From Camarhynchus parvulus (Eukaryota; Chordata; Aves; Passeriformes; Thraupidae): a stretch of DNA of 64,000 nt. Under the pieces are notes generated by a model. The model had not been told where the DNA came from and did not search any database. It was given only the letters and a program-made list of their open reading frames with translations. Positions 1 to 11,828 of this stretch are shown here, in pieces; position 1 is the first letter of the stretch, and every line of letters begins with the position of its first letter. The translations under genes and the position numbers were made by a program. The stretch is taken from assembly GCF_901933205.1 (NCBI RefSeq), contig NC_044571.1, positions 55,055,994-55,119,993 of the forward strand. Reading direction: 5' to 3'.

Positions 1-440
1 TTTATAGTTACAAATTTAATTAGGCAGCATTACTTGCACAGCAGTTCATTTACATAATGTAATCTATTTTATACCAGCCCAAATTCCCTTGGTATAAAGC
101 AAACCAGAGAATTCTTATTTTTATTATGGTACTTTTTATCAGTTAGTCAAGGCAATGTTCTAGTTACAAGAAAGCAAGAAAACACCCATGCAAAACTAAT
201 TTTCTACTGCAACTTTTTTTTGAGTTGAAAAGATTCAATAGGATTAGCATTTTCTACAACAATAGCAGTAATAGTTATATATGCTGGCATGTTCTTTTGC
301 AGTATTAACCTTCATTCAAAGTGTTCTATGTGATATATGCCTCTCATTAAAAGCAGAAGTGAATCCTTTCAAAGTCACTCTTGTAGCAAAATGTGAATTT
401 GATGCTCATCTCCACTATATAAATGTAGCTGAATAATTCT
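1..440. other. AT-rich non-coding DNA, nothing recognised
   Basis: I see no open frame, repeat end or RNA-like structure here. The base composition is strongly AT-biased with short homopolymer runs, like the rest of the non-repeat sequence in the window. It ends at the start of a CR1 fragment. Confidence 0.5.
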
Positions 441-925
441 GAGAATCACAGAATTACAGAAGGGTTGAGGTTGGAAGACACTTCTGGAGGGCATCTTGTT
501 CAGCACCCTGGCTCAAATGTGGTCACCTAGAGCTGTTTTCCAAGGATCATCTGAAGGCAGCTTTTGAATATCTCCAAGGATGAAAACTGCACAATACCCC
601 TGGGCAACTTGCCTCACTTCTCAGCCATCCCCACAGTAAAAAAGTGTTTCCCGCATTTGAGGCAGAGACTCCTGTTCTTCTGTTTGTACCTATTGCCTCT
701 CATCCTGTCACTGGACACCACCGAAAAGAGTCTGGCTCTGTCCTCTTTATGCCCTCCCATCAGGTATTTACATACTTGCATGCCATCCCTTTAGGGCTGT
801 CTTCTCCAGGATAAGCAGTCCCACTTCTCTCAGTCTTTCCTCATATTTGAGGACCTCCGCTTCCTTCTTTATGTCAGTGGCCTATTGCTGTCCAGTAGAT
901 TCATATCTCTCTTGTTATTCAGAAT
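441..925 (-). mobile_element. CR1 LINE fragment (3' end, truncated)
   Basis: The left edge reads AATCACAGAATTACAGAA then GGGTTGAGGTTGGAAGAC, which is the reverse complement of a CR1 3' terminus, so the element lies on the minus strand. Further right are CR1 landmarks: 'CATCTTGTTCAGCACC', 'GGGCAACTTGCCTCACTTCT', 'CTGTCACTGGACACCACCG', 'AAAAGAGTCTGGCTCTGTCC', 'TCTTCTCCAGGATAAGCAG' and 'TCCAGTAGATTCATATCTC'. It is truncated at its 5' side near 925, as is usual for CR1. The open frame at 564-794 is antisense to the element and not a gene. Many substitutions suggest an old copy. The subfamily was not determined. Confidence 0.88.
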
Positions 926-3900
926 TAAGTAAAATATTTTGTTAAAGGGAGATACAATCTCATAGGCATAAGGAAAGTCCAAACGGGATGACAGATAAAG
1001 GCTGAATTTCAGCATACTTCAGGACAGAGATTAGATTCCTCTTCCAAATCTATAAACAGTTTCTGAGGCTGTCTTGGAGAAGACATTGAAGAAACTTCAG
1101 GTCCTGTGAAGGCAAGAAGCACAAATATAGTGAAGAAATTCTGTAGACAGATTTCTTCATTTTAAACTATGATTATTCAATATTTTTTGAGGGACATTGA
1201 AATGGGAAGTGGAGTCTTTTTCTGGTTCCTCCCCTTGCTGTCATACTATTGCTTTGATCAAGGTGCTCAAACTAAGCTAATATACTTTGCCGCTGCAAAG
1301 GTAGGACCTCCACCCTGCTATTTCTTCCTAACCTTTGGGTCCTGGCATAACAGGTTACAATATCTTTTCTCTCATTTATTTCCTGTTTCAAAAGTTACCC
1401 AGTTGCTTCCTTCTCTCAATTTAGTCTTCTTCTAACAGTGATATACAGACAAAAATATTCACATTGGCATGTGCATAATGAACCGTTATGAAGAAAGTGG
1501 AGATAAACTAACATTTTACATTCTCAGCCTCCTGTGTTTTAACACAAAACATGTATCACTCTTTCATATTTACTCATAATATTTTTTCCTGTGATATTAA
1601 TTTCTCTCTTTTTACTTTTTTTCCCCCAGAATAATTGTTTTCTGAAGTACCATGGATTAAGAGCACCCACTAGTGTCAGTTCCTGAATCTTAAAGCTTTT
1701 TGATTCTTTTTCTGTAACTGAATATAAAAAAGTATTGTACTAGTATAGAAAACATTGAAAGAAGCAAAGGCAGAAAGATTGTCTTCATTAGAGTTGGATC
1801 AAAATTTGGTTTTAAGTTAAAGCCACTGCTCTGCCCTTTCACAGCAAATGTAAACCTATGGAGGAAGAGTATGCCTTTGAATAATTAAGTCTGTGAATCA
1901 CTTCACTGCCTAATAATAACTTTAACACATTTTTGGATATGAAGATGAATTAATTTGTGATTTGCGTCTGATACTTTGCATCAACTTATACCCAAACCAT
2001 CAAATCTGGGTATGATTTTAGACGTATAATAAAAAAATCTCAGAATAAATTTGATCAGATATTTCATATGTACATTAGTAGCTATAATGAGGAAAGCAAA
2101 GAAATCAGTCAAGCAATTCTCTTTATTCTTGTTTCTATTCTATTAACAAGAAATAAAATATTGGTTCATATGATACATTACTGCAATTCGAAATTCATCA
2201 TTTAGTACTTGTGCTGCAAAAATTTAATATTTATATAAATTGTGATGTGTGGAGTTAGCCACTAAAGGAGTGAGGAAGAATGATATACCAGAGATTCAAG
2301 TCAAATAATCATTCCACACCAGCAGCAGCAGCAGCAGCAACAACAACATCAACAACAAAAGACAAAACCTTTTTTTTTTAAATAAAGCAAATATTTTCTA
2401 TTCAGTCAGTGTTTGTCTGAACACACCACTAGATATTACAATTTTGATTCTCCCAACTACAGATTTAAAAAGTAAGGAAATTTCTCCCATGCTGAATGAT
2501 ATGTGTGCCACTCTCAATTATATCAACTGGAGTCATACTAGAATATTTAAGTCAGGAATTGGCCGTACACTGTAGAATTTACCTGACCTGGTTATGCATG
2601 TGAGGAAAAAGTACTTTTATAAGAGAAAATCACTTTTGTGGATACAGGACTGGGTATGACTCACTTAACTATTTAAAAATGGAGCACTATATCCTTCAAG
2701 ACCAGGACTGTAGAATTGTTACAAAAAAAAGAAAAGGCAACTCCTCAATTTTTCTGACATTGTTGAGATGTACCAGGTAAGACAAGGGGAATTCCACTGA
2801 TAAATGAATGCCCTCATTCTCCAGAAAAGAACAACTCTGACTCATGGATAGCAAATATTTCATAACAATTTAGCAAATGTCTGGGAAGGATTCACCTCTT
2901 CAGATTTTTAATTTTTTTTTTAAATCGGTCCCTAGAATAAACCAGATTATTTGTATATAGACATTAATAGTTAACTGGAAACTATGCATTTGCTATTTAA
3001 AAGTAACTTTTATCCTTTATGTAATTTGCTTAGACCTTATGAACACATGTCATTATCAAATTTCTTTAATTTGTCTTAAAATTGGTCCTCAGATATTTGT
3101 TCAGGTGGTCTTCATCATAGTTATTGTCAACAAGATGTCATGAAGGGATGTACCCTCTGACATACATGCTTTCAAGAAGAGCAGCAAGAATCTTTAGTAA
3201 AATTTGGGAAGCTTATCAGATAATGCTTCAGATAAATAGACAGAAAACCTTATTTTAAAAGGAAAAAAATTACTGCATTTCAGGCTCTTAAAATAACTGA
3301 ATCTTTCCTTTTCACAGAATACCATGCAAACTTGTATAAAATCCAGATCATCAGGAAGCCTAGGGTTTTGTACTTCAAAATGCCAAATGATATTGGGCCT
3401 TCCAGCACAATGTCTTTATCTGGAAGTGGTGTTTACTTTCAGAGGTAAATTGTTTCTTGTATAGATGGTGATTTAAATTGTAGTCCAACAGAAATATATT
3501 TTAACATACATCTGAGAGACTCAGTTGAGTTGATAGCTGCAGTGTATTATTAGTTACCTTATCCAAAACAGACTACTCAGGAAAACAAATATTTTATAAA
3601 CTCCCCCCAAAATAAATTACAATGACAATTTTTGAAAAAATTGGGTATAATTTATTCCTTTCTGGTGTCTAATAATTTTTTATCCTAGATGAGATTTATG
3701 CTATCATTTTAAATAAAAATTAATCTATTGAATATTATTTGAATTGCCAGATTATTGCAGAAGTGCTTGATGCAGTGAATATAAATATTTTAAAAATACC
3801 CAGGCTCATTATCCCTCCAGGGGTAATGGATTAATGCTGAAGATTTTACTGTGTACAAATATGGTTATGCATTATGTTAAGGGAATTATACGCCAATGAA

Positions 3901-6290
3901 ACCTTTTTATTACCTTGTTATCGGATTTTTTTTTTAAAGCAATGGACAGACAAACTTCAGTCACCATTCAAAGACAGCTTGAGAATTAGTGCACTGATTA
4001 GTACATGCAGAGTATGGATCTTACTCAGTAGAATTGTTTATGAAGAAGTCAGCTTCAGCTTATTGACTAATCCCAGAAGTTATGATGGAGTCTTCGCTAA
4101 CTTGTCCTCATTTCTAACTTGATTTTATACTATTTCTGTATGTTTAGCTTGAGTGACTCTGTTGATATCTACCTTTGTTACTCATTGTTGCAAAATTCTC
4201 CTGTTTCACTCTTGAATGTACAGTCAATAAAATATACACACTTCCTCAGTGAAGGGTGGTCATACCTTGGGGGTGAGTAACTTTGGGGTGGAAGTGTTCA
4301 TTAGTTACAACTGGGTTATAATGAGTTCATCCGAGGAGAGTGTTTTCACCACAGTTGCTGGTTCAGCAGCAAGACATCTCTCTCCCTCAGATGAAGCAAG
4401 ACATCTCTCTCTCTCAGCCTCTGCCACTTTTTTTTCAGCTGAAAAGTACCATCAAGTTCCCCTTCCTTCAGTGATTCCACCAGAGCCTGGACTCCTCTTC
4501 ACCCTAGATTTCTTCCCCTTAGCATAACACTTATGGATGCAGGTTGGGTGTGTGGGGAATCATCGTGTTAAGTTTTAGGTATGTAAACCACATTCTATCC
4601 AGAGAATAGTAACTGCATTAAATCCTGTGATTTCCATGCTCTTATAACTTCTGCAAAGATGAGAATATAACTACCCAATTTCGTCTAATTTTACCCACAC
4701 CCATCTTTACACAAGCACTCACTCATTAAGCAGCGTGAGTAAAACTGCAAATAGTTTGTCTCCTTCTAATTTTTCAGGGCTCAAGCAGTGTTGAAACATT
4801 CTTGGTGTGTTCAAATATCCTGTATGACACAAGGTGTTTTCCTGTTTTCCTGATAGCTCCATGAAGCTTGAAATGACCTTTTTATCCCACAAAAAGAAGA
4901 ATTTAATTTATGCAGTAAATTAAACAATTTATGGGGTATCTCAAGTGGTAAAACACAGTCTGTCTGATCTAGAGAGGCTGTGGGCAAGGTAGACATACAT
5001 CTTTGGATATAATGCAGATGTACCCTCACAAATGCAGCTACAGAACTTTAGTGTACATAAATAGTTCAAGAATAAATAACAGCTGTTCATATTAGCAGAG
5101 ATTATAATTTAAATATGGTCCTTGAAGTATTTGTTTATAAATATCCAGATCTTAAAATAAGTTTTCCTTTATGTAAATGCAAAGGTTTTGAGCTGGAAAC
5201 ATAAAACACTATTTGTTTTGGTTTGTTTTCTACTATTGCAGGTTGTACTACCCCTGGGATCGGTCCTTCACCTATCCAAAGATTTTGTTACAATATTCAA
5301 TGAAGCCCTATGATGTATCATTGTTATTAAATGAGTTCCTACAAGAAGTTTTTTTGTACCCTGCCTTTCTTCTTTAGTTGTTTTGATCTGTGCCAGGCTG
5401 GTTGCAGTATATCAAAAGATTGTAAGTTGCTGAGTCCTGAGCTGATTGAAACATAGCAGCGCCATAAATTCTTGTGACAGATTTTCTTGAATCAAAATTA
5501 CTTACTTCGTGGTTGGGTTTTTTGCATAGAATGATATTGAAAAAAAGAGTAAGTTTACACAGACTAGTATAAAATCCTTATTTACTTCATGAGACTTTGG
5601 TACTATATATGTTTATGGTACTTTAATAGACCGTATTAGAAATATGTGGCATCTTTTTTTTTTCAAATAATATCCCCTAGAGAGAAGCATAAATTCTTAT
5701 TTAAATCATAGCTTGAAGATTTTGCATGTGTAATATTAAACAGAGTTTTCAGAAGAAAGACTGAAGTAAAGTTCTGGAAAGTATTTTTTCTGGCGGATAA
5801 AAATAAAAGCAACAAGAAAAATACTGATTAAATTTTTGTGTGCACAGCAATACAGGACTGAATTTAAAAGAATTTCCAGATACTTTAGTTTTTTAGTAGC
5901 TCAATGTTTTCTTCCATTTCAGCATTATTTCTGAACTAGTCTATCTCACAGCAGAAAATTTGCTATAACTAGTTGCTGTCCTTTTTTTCATTTCAGCTGA
6001 CCCCTTGTCAATCACGCTGCACTGCTCATACAAAAGTATGTGTAGATATGTTTAGAAGTAATTAGAAAAATCATTCCCATTATATATAATCCAAAAACCC
6101 ACAATTGTCTTTATATCACAGGTTAGGGCGTGGAAAATAGACGAGTATCATGTAAATTCTGAAACTGTTCAAGTGTGTTTTATCACTGGTGAAGATACCT
6201 GGTTAATGATGACAAACGCAACATACCTAATATGCAAGTGAAACAGTAAATTGGTAAGGGGGTTTGATCATTTTTAATAATTTTTTTTCC
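926..6290. other. AT-rich non-coding DNA with short repeats
   Basis: About 5.4 kb with no recognisable gene. It contains a CAG/CAA trinucleotide tract at 2320-2358 and a 22-bp near-tandem duplication at 4369-4417. A stretch at 3318-3444 has exon-like borders (see findings). The open frames at 1169-1435, 3874-4122 and 4249-4527 are under 100 codons, show no domain, and are of the length expected by chance in this much AT-rich DNA. Confidence 0.5.
2320..2358. repeat. (CAG)6-(CAA)n trinucleotide microsatellite
   Basis: Six CAG units are followed by three CAA, one CAT and three CAA units. The change from CAG to CAA along the tract suggests an old array decaying by C/G to A substitutions. It is not inside any credible reading frame, so a polyglutamine meaning is not supported. 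Confidence 0.9.
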
Positions 6291-6360
6291 CTTCCCTTCA
6301 CACCCTGCCCTACCCCACCTCACCCTGCCCCACCCCTCCTGTCCCATCTTTCTCTCTATC
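6291..6360. repeat. C/T-rich low-complexity tract
   Basis: A pyrimidine-rich stretch dominated by CCCTGCCC/CCCCACC words sits just left of the first half of a split CR1. It could be expanded sequence derived from the CR1 or an independent simple repeat. It makes the left boundary of that CR1 hard to place. Confidence 0.6.
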
Positions 6361-6371
6361 CAGGTCATTGT

Positions 6372-6484
6372 TAGAACAATGTGGAAGCTTCTGGTTTTGC
6401 ATCTGGTCCTGTCACAGGGCACCAATGAAAAGGGGCTGGCTCCACCCCCTTTGCACCCTCCCCTCAGGAATTTATAGATATTAT
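6372..6484 (-). mobile_element. Older CR1, left piece of a split copy
   Basis: The text carries CR1 landmarks in minus orientation: 'CTGGTCCTGTCACAGGGCA', 'CCAATGAAAAGGGGCTGGCT', 'CACCCTCCCCTCAGG' and 'AATTTATAGATATT'. In the CR1 family this order is followed directly by a 'GAGATCCCCCTGAGCCTTCTC' segment, but here that segment appears only at about 7085. Between the two lies another CR1 with its own 3' end. This piece and 7085-7255 are therefore read as one older element interrupted by a younger insertion. Confidence 0.82.
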
Positions 6485-6486
6485 TT

Positions 6487-7084
6487 ATTATAGAATCATA
6501 AAATCATTTTGATTGGATAAGACCTTTAAGATCATTGAATCTAACCATAAACCTAATATGGTCAAGTCCAGCACTAAATCATGTTCCTATGTACCACATC
6601 TATAAAGTAATTCCAGGAGCTGTGAGTGAACCACATCTCTGGGCAGCCTGTGCAAACACTTGGCAACATTTACAGCAAAGTTACTTTGACTGATATCCAA
6701 TCTACCTTCCCTGGTGCAACGTGAGGCCATTTCCTCTTGTTCTATACCTTTTTATTTGATAGAGACAACCAACCTGCACCTGGCTACCACCTCCCTTCAG
6801 GCAGTTCTAGACAGTGATAATGTCCCCCTTGAGCCTCCTTTTCTCCAGGCTGAACACTCCCTCAGCTGCTCCTCATAAGAGGACTAGCTTTAGGTCCTTC
6901 ACCAGCTTCTCTGGAAACCTTCCAGCACCTCTCTGTCTTTCTTGTGGTTAGGTGTGCAAAACTGAGCACAGGAATTGAGGTGTGGCCTCACCAGTGCCTG
7001 AGTACAAGTACAACCACTGCCCTCGTCCTGCTGGCCACACTATTTCTGACAGAAGTAAGAATGATGTTTGCCTTTTTGGCCACA
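6487..7084 (-). mobile_element. Younger CR1 inserted into an older CR1
   Basis: It starts with TAGAATCATAAAATCATTTT and the 'GACCTTTAAGATCATTGAAT' motif, the minus-strand CR1 3' end. It continues in the expected order: 'GGTCAAGTCCAGCACTAAAT', 'CTGGGCAGCCTG', 'TTGAGCCTCCTTTTCTCCAG', 'CTCAGCTGCTCCTCATAAGA', 'CTTCACCAGCTTCTCTGG', 'CCTCACCAGTGCCTGAGTAC' and 'CTGCTGGCCACACTATTTCT'. About 600 bp of the 3' portion is present; the 5' end is truncated. It lies inside the CR1 represented by 6372-6484 and 7085-7255. The open frames on both strands here are by-products of the repeat. Confidence 0.88.
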
Positions 7085-7255
7085 GTGAGATCTCCCCTGA
7101 GCCTTTTCTTTCCCACGCTAAAAAGATGGCTCAGCCTTTCCCTGCTGGAGAGATAGTCCATCCCCTTCATCATCTCTGATAGCCTCTAACTGGAGTCCTT
7201 GCAGTGTGTTCATGTCTCTCTTGTACTGAGGAGCCAGAACTGAGGATGCATGTAG
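7085..7255 (-). mobile_element. Older CR1, right piece of the split copy
   Basis: 'GTGAGATCTCCCCTGAGCCT', 'CTGGAGAGATAGTCCATCCC', 'CTTCATCATCTCTGATAGCC', 'TCATGTCTCTCTTGTACTGA' and 'GGAGCCAGAACTGAGGATG' follow CR1 order and pick up exactly where 6484 stops. Same orientation as both neighbouring pieces. The right limit near 7255 is where similarity fades. Confidence 0.82.
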
Positions 7256-8818
7256 TAACAAAGTCCCAATCAACTGCTACTTCATGGTTGTTCATCCCAT
7301 GGCTCTGTCTCGGAGCACTCAGGTCTCTCCAGAGCAATCTGACACAGGTGGGGCTACCTCTCAGCATCCAGAGGCCAGAAATCATTCCCTGCCTTTTTCT
7401 ATTTAACAATGTAAGCGTAAAGACTAGATCATGAAATCACAGTGTGTGTAATTATTTTACAAATGATCCAGGTACCCAATTCAAGTCTTTGATGATTTGC
7501 TTAAGCATGCTGCAGTGTGTTACAACTTACTTAGTTACTTTAGCTATTCTGTTCCCAGAGAATATGGAATCAAAATGCATAACTAAAGTTTTACCACTTT
7601 AGTGACAAATGTACCCCTGTAGCTAAAAATGCATTTGAGGGAGGATTTCAGCTGAGATATAGGACTTTGAACTGAAATAAATTAAATTTTAGCAGTCACT
7701 TTCTCTTCCTTTTTTTTGAACCTGATTTTATGAATACAAGGACTTGAAAAGATGGGAACCTTACCTGGAGAACTTTTGGCTTGTACAACCTTTCTTAAAG
7801 TAAGCATTTTTCCTAAATTACTTTCTTAAACTAAGTATGTGCCAATAGGAGCAGATATGTAAGGAGAAATAATTGATTTTGATGATCCGATGTCCATGTT
7901 AAGCATGCTTTTTGTAAAAGAGTAATTTGAGGTGAATACTACAGAGTAACTGGCCATTAACATTACAGCATGTTAAGAGGTTTCCAAGAGACATTATTTT
8001 GCTTATGTTTCATCCAAAAATAATCATCCTTATGTTCTCTAAGACTGATTTATAATGTTAACCAAATATAGGAAGGGGAAATAGTGGTAGGTTTTCTTCA
8101 AAGGCAACCTATGATCTGAACTAAAAAGCTAATAAAAATGTACTACAAAAGCATGAGAAAGACTTTTAACCTCCTAATGCCATGTTTTATTTGAACACAA
8201 ACTATGGTAATGAGAAAATTCAAACCCAAATAATTAGACATTATGAAGATCAAAGACTTTAATAACAAGTCTTTGCTCTGCCTAATTTTTCCTTCCATGT
8301 GGAATTTTTTTCCTAGTCTTGATCTAAAACAATTTTTACTAGCTTTGTGGTTTTCAATATACTTTGCACAATACTATCAAATTTCTTTCAGGAGGAGATT
8401 TGTCTGTATTTTCTCTGATCTCTTCTAGTAGTAAATCTGCTATAAATTCCTAATGTGTCTTTCTGTACCTACCTCAAAATACTTCTTCACTTTTAGTGAA
8501 GGCATAATGTTCAGTTATTTGCATGCACTTCTACCTGGCCTGGAAAGCAACAGAAGACAAACAGGGAACCTTCCTCTCTTGTGTCCATCTACATCCTTTA
8601 AAAAGTAGAGAACATACATTTATTGTGAACAAGCTATTAGAAAAAATTGAATCAATTTTACTATTCAAAGCAAAGATAAATCACAAGCTCCCAGAAAGAG
8701 ATAAGTCTGTTTATCTTGTCCAAAACGCTGATGGCTTCCCTTACAATCATGTGTTGATAGGCAACATTTTAAACTAATTTATCCAGAGATATTCTTGCAT
8801 TTGCATTGAATCCTTTGC

Positions 8819-8849
<31 letters not shown>

Positions 8850-8855
8850 CAAAAG
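8819..8855. repeat. (AAAAC)n pentanucleotide microsatellite
   Basis: About seven AAAAC units in succession, ending in AAAAG. Two other A-rich CAAA/CAAAA arrays occur at 46779-46828 and 53640-53763 on the same strand. No flanking transposon was recognised, so an origin from a poly(A) tail is possible but unproven. Confidence 0.9.
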
Positions 8856-9237
8856 AAAAAGAGCTTTTGCTTCTTTGCTTTCTTTGTTTGTTTGTTCTTT
8901 TTAACATCTGCTTGTCATTGTTTTGGAGGGTTTTTTGTTTTCTTGGTTTGGCAGGCTTTTTTTTACCGTTGTTTTTTAATCCCTTTTTTCTCAGTGATGT
9001 TCTTGATAGGTTCTCTAAACTACTGCTGCTGTCAGGATGTCTGTCACTTGCCATAGTGAGGATCAGGCTGCACACAGTAATACATTTTCAGTGGATACAG
9101 GGAGAAGCTTCTTGGGAGTAACGGTAGAAGGCATCTAAAAACAGAAGTGTCATCTTGCTATATAAAATGGGCTCCAAGAAAGGCAAAATTCATAGTATGT
9201 TAGGCTTCAGCCTGAGAAAATCAGGCTCCTTTATTCA

Positions 9238-9350
9238 TCTTTGCTCTCTTTCCCTGTCTTTCTTTCTCTCTTTCTGTCTTTCTCTCTTCCTCCACTCATG
9301 CCTTGCTATCTTCCTACCTTCTCCTTCTCCTTTCCTTCCTTTTTCTCACC
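9238..9350. repeat. Polypyrimidine CT-rich tract
   Basis: Over 100 bases consist almost only of C and T (CTTTC, TCTCTT and CTTCCTTTT words) with few interruptions. Mirror-like polypyrimidine tracts of this length can form triplex DNA in general; that is family knowledge, not shown here. The small open frames across it are low-complexity Ser/Phe/Leu artefacts. Confidence 0.75.
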
Positions 9351-10883
9351 GCTATCAGTTTCATCCCTATATTACAGGTTTATACTTTTCCATACACTGC
9401 GTAATTCTGGTATAGTTTTAGAAATGGGCTTTCCCAGGAACAAATAGGAAATGATACAAAGAGCCACTGTGGCCCCAGCAGGCCAGAAATTTACTCAAAT
9501 GCATACAAATTGGTATCACAACAATTCTTGAAATGTTTGGCTTTCCCTGTTTTTTTCTGCTATTCCCGAAACTCAAGTTTCTGTTAACACAGGGTGAAAA
9601 TCAATGGTTAGTTTAAAGAAGATTCATAAATTGTGCCTGAAAACCACCTAAAATAATTGCCAGTACATATGTATTACAAAAGATCTATAGACTTCACAGT
9701 TCTTTGAAAAACAGTTTTGTGAATGATAAATACCTGTGTCCAACCTCCATCACCTGGATATTCCATTTTTACCTTATGCCAGGAATCTAAGCTTCAAGCA
9801 GACATCCTAATGAGGGTGCACGCTGTGACAATCTGCTGGGTAAGCTACTATATGCAGAGCAATTTCATTATTTCTAATATATGTGGTCTGCCTATGAATA
9901 CTTGATGTTTCATTTTACCTCTATCTCATCAAATTCTGGTAAAGATCCATGAAAAAGCAACAATGAAGAAAAACCACCTGAGTGATATAAACGCCTTCTT
10001 AGCTTTGCATTTAGAAGCCATTTTTTGTTAGTGTAATTGAATTTGCTGATAAGCACCTGGGACTTCTTTTGTGTTGCTGTCCTTAGATTAGTAACGCCTT
10101 CTCCTAACCTAATGTGCAACAGCAATTTTTGTCTGTTCATGATTCCTTAGCTAACAAAATTATTTTCTACATAAGATGTCTTTCCTGTTGAGTTCATGTA
10201 GTCAGGAGTTTCAAAACAGCAAGAATCAAGATCTGAGAGGAGGAAAAAAAATTACATTTTCCTACCCACTGTTCCATTTCACATGATATGTTTCAATACT
10301 GGTAGTTTATAGTGAAAAAAAATATATTATAATTCAGTAACAGTAAAACATCATAACTTTAAGGTAATAAATAAGGATTTGAATGCCTGCTTTAATCTAA
10401 ATAATTCAGTTTCTCATGGCTTCCTTGGCATATCAAGAACAGATAGGGCAGAAATAATATTGAAGAAAGGATAACCCTACAGAGTCAGAATTGAAGCTTG
10501 TAATGCAGCCATGAAGGGTAAAGCATCCCTTGTACTTTCATGCTGATTATTTCAGACAACTAAATTTTGCAGTCAGCATGAGTCAAAATGGATCCCACCT
10601 TCCCTCCTACTGGAACTGTAATACCTATTCATAGTAACTCTGTGATGATAAATACTTTGCCACAAATATTCTTCTGATCACAAGAGCGATTTCAGACACC
10701 TCAAGAACAAAAATGTGAACTTTCTGAACATAGCAATTATTCACCTAACACAATATTTGACCAAAGTTTTACCTCATCAAAATGACTTTGAAAATATTCA
10801 AAATTCAAAATATTTATCTAATTGAATATAATTCTATACTCTATAACTTTTATTTTTTTAAATAAAAAATTATAGAGTTTTTA

Positions 10884-10928
10884 AATATATATATATGAAA
10901 TAAAGGTGTATATATATATATATATATA
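10884..10928. repeat. (TA)n dinucleotide runs
   Basis: Two TA runs, about 10884-10896 and 10909-10928, separated by GAAATAAAGG. They lie just right of an AT-rich inverted repeat, so the whole 10838-10928 stretch should melt easily. Confidence 0.9.
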
Positions 10929-11198
10929 AAATCACTTTAAAACATATTTGGCTTTCTTGTAGTAAAACAGTTTACCTAGACTTGTTGGAATCAAGGGGAG
11001 TCCTCATCTCTTAACCAAAAGTTATAGTTTAAAATTTGTAGCACCATTATTTTTCCAAAATAATTTCTACTCTTAGTGATAAGCAGTAGAAAGGCATGTT
11101 TCTATGTTTCCTGTGCCCTTGTATTCTTTGCTCGTCAATCCATTGTTCACCTAGCTGGACCATTGCTAGAACTAACATGATGTTGTTAATTTTTGTCT

Positions 11199-11828
11199 AA
11201 TCACAGAATCACAGAATGGGTAAGATTGGAAGGAACTACTGGGGTTCATCTGGTCCAACCAGCCTGCTCAAGCAGGGTCATCCTAGAGAACCTGGCACAG
11301 ATTTGCATCTGCCAAATTTGTTCCAGTGCCTGGTCACCCACAGAGCAAAGTTACTCCTCGTGTTCAAGGGGAATTTCCTGTGTTCCAGTTTCTGCCTGTT
11401 GCTTCTTGCCTTGTTGCTTGGCATCACCAAGGAGAGTCTGGCTCCCTCCTTTCAGATTCTGATATACATTGCTGAAGTTCCCTCTCAAGTTGTCTTTTCT
11501 CTGAGAAAAGGCTGAACAGGCTCAGCTCCCTCAGCCTTGTCTCATAAATCTGGTGCTCCAGTCCCCTAATCATTTGCTCCTGGACATCCACTGGACCTGT
11601 TCCAGGAGCTCCATGTCTCTAGTGTACTGAGGAGCTCCAAACTGGATACAGCACTCCAGATGTGGCCTCACCAGGGATGAGCAGAGGGGCAGGATCTCCT
11701 CCCTTGTCCTGCTGGCAATGCTCTTCCCAGTGCAGCCTGGGTTGACATTTTTACACTGTTGTACACAAGGGCAATGCTGGCTCACGGACGGCTTGTTGTC
11801 CACCAGGACACCCAGGCCTTTATCCAGA
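11199..11828 (-). mobile_element. CR1 LINE, long 3' fragment
   Basis: The left end carries two copies of the octamer AATCACAG, the terminal repeat typical of CR1 3' ends. It is followed by 'GATTGGAAGGAACTACTGGG', 'TCATCTGGTCCAACCAGCCT' and 'GCTCAAGCAGGGTCATCCTA'. Further landmarks are 'CACCAAGGAGAGTCTGGC', 'GGCTGAACAGGCTCAGCTCC', 'GTGTACTGAGGAGCTCC' and 'GATGTGGCCTCACCAGGGAT'. It reaches into the 3' coding part of the element (see the separate entry). It ends near 'CCCAGGCCTTTATCCAG'. About 630 bp, one of the best preserved copies here, and in minus orientation like all CR1 copies to its left. Confidence 0.92.
11575..11803 (-). pseudogene. Remnant of CR1 ORF2 C-terminal region
   Basis: A 77-codon open frame ending near 11570 contains LVRPHLECCIQFGAPQYT followed by RDMELLEQVQ. 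This matches the conserved stretch just downstream of the reverse transcriptase domain in CR1 ORF2 proteins as I know the family. The reading then drifts into unrelated residues, showing a frame break or decay. There is no catalytic domain in this fragment, so it cannot encode an active enzyme. It is part of the CR1 at 11199-11828 and not a host gene. Confidence 0.75.

Larger units (their letters stand above)
7256..11198. other. AT-rich non-coding DNA with simple repeats
   Basis: No gene recognised. It holds an AAAAC array (8819-8855), a CT-rich tract (9238-9350), a 41-nt AT-rich inverted repeat (10838-10878) and TA dinucleotide runs (10884-10928). The open frames at 8779-9075 and 8867-9121 owe their length to the AAAAC/T-rich composition and are not taken as genes. 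Confidence 0.5.

Noticed and set aside
2320..2358. CAG repeat as a coding polyglutamine tract
   Set aside because: No credible reading frame or gene surrounds it.
8779..9121. Overlapping open frames on both strands
   Set aside because: Generated by the AAAAC array and adjacent T/G-rich sequence.
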